Shown: positions 5,593 to 5,709 of the stretch, one piece after another | Layout of the letters: the number at the start of each line of letters is the position of its first letter | Position numbering within the stretch: the first letter of the stretch is position 1 | Origin: Patescibacteria group bacterium UBA6102 | GTDB taxonomy: Bacteria > Patescibacteriota > Minisyncoccia > Minisyncoccales > UBA5738 | DNA: 5,709 nt | Assembly (NCBI GenBank): GCA_002423555.1 | Contig: DIWQ01000049.1 | Span: 1 to 5,709, forward strand | Direction: 5' to 3' | Notes under the pieces: generated by a model | Database searches by the model: none | What the model saw: only the letters and a program-made list of their open reading frames with translations | Told to the model about the DNA's origin: nothing | Translations under genes and position numbers: made by a program

Positions 5593-5709
5593 TTATATGT
5601 TCCACCATGTCCCATGGTATCCAAAGAGGCTGGTAAATATGCCCACAATGGTCCAGGCGAAGAACAGCAAACCGTAGCCGATGCCGATTATTTTCCACCA
5701 GGAAATTAC
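5593..5709 (-). CDS. C-terminal 38 residues of a pilin-like membrane protein (partial, runs off right edge)
   Basis: Reading the minus strand from the right edge in the frame ending at TAA 5595-5593 gives an open, strongly hydrophobic tail: ISWWKIIGIGYGLLFFAWTI, then VGIFTSLFGY, then HGTWWNI. The helix, then a short glycine-containing turn and a terminal WW pair, resembles the second helix and C-terminus of short VirB2/TrbC-like pilins known from Patescibacteria. That makes it a probable second pilin next to the cysteine-rich one, but only the end is visible and any small membrane protein with a terminal helix would look similar. It is co-directional with the cluster and would be the first visible gene of the operon. 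An alternative frame through this region merely extends the four-helix-bundle gene with repeat-encoded residues. Confidence 0.7.
   Translation of the reverse strand, partial: VISWWKIIGIGYGLLFFAWTIVGIFTSLFGYHGTWWNI

Noticed and set aside
5592..5597. TATAAA on the minus strand as a -10 box for the four-helix-bundle gene
   Set aside because: It overlaps the stop codon of the preceding gene, has no recognisable -35, and such hexamers are expected in AT-rich sequence.
5068..5600. Target-site duplication flanking the cassette
   Set aside because: The outer flanks (CATAAT side at left, TTGCAT side at right) share no convincing direct repeat beyond AT-rich similarity.
5531..5698. 56-residue N-terminal extension of the four-helix-bundle protein
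   Set aside because: It is made of repeat-encoded sequence (IEIRISKQYQIFKYQ) and a frame-shifted reading of the pilin-like tail. The family begins near the YDLE motif, ten residues after ATG 5530.
1..5709. TGA-as-glycine recoding (as in Gracilibacteria/Absconditabacteria)
   Set aside because: No gene needs an in-frame TGA to be read through. Genes are full length under the standard bacterial code, although no visible gene uses TGA as a stop, so the point is not fully settled.

Overview
The window most likely comes from a Candidate Phyla Radiation (Patescibacteria, Parcubacteria-like) genome. The evidence is gene content: a VirB2/TrbC-type pilin domain joined to a long cysteine-rich exported region, a VirB6/TrbL-type polytopic protein with a low-complexity tail, and a 'four helix bundle' (23S rRNA-intervening-sequence family) gene set between AT-rich ATATCGA repeats. 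This is inferred from family knowledge; no marker gene is present. All complete genes read without recoding, and every visible stop is TAA or TAG.

Layout. (1) 1-1117, minus strand: the first 372 residues of a membrane-anchored SPFH/Band-7-like protein. It stays open to the left edge, so its stop lies outside the window. (2) 1118-1256: a compact divergent control region. A consensus sigma70-type promoter fires left and an extended -10 promoter fires right. Their -35 boxes form one palindrome, and a second palindrome covers the rightward -10/+1 region. (3) 1257-1475, plus strand: a 72-residue small membrane protein followed by a hairpin/T-tract terminator. (4) 1522-5709, minus strand, transcribed right to left: a type IV secretion/pilus-like cluster. 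In order of transcription it holds the C-terminus of a pilin-like membrane protein (cut by the right edge), a four-helix-bundle gene inside an inverted-repeat-bounded insertion, a membrane-anchored PsbP-like exported protein, a pilin-domain protein with 32 cysteines, and a VirB6/TrbL-like channel protein with a Ser-rich tail.

How it may work together. The pilin-like and VirB6-like proteins suggest an envelope-spanning secretion, conjugation or DNA-uptake apparatus. The cysteine-rich pilin fusion and the PsbP-like protein would face outward. No VirB4 or VirD4 ATPase is in view, so the system is incomplete here. The four-helix-bundle cassette sits exactly between two operon genes, disrupts neither, and carries 23-bp terminal inverted repeats, so it looks like a small mobile or once-mobile cassette.

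Two genes were found by reading to the window edges (1-1117 and 5593-5709). Three starts were moved to internal ATGs (2859, 5077, 5530). The two divergent genes at the left have strong Shine-Dalgarno sites, whereas the starts in the secretion cluster have none.
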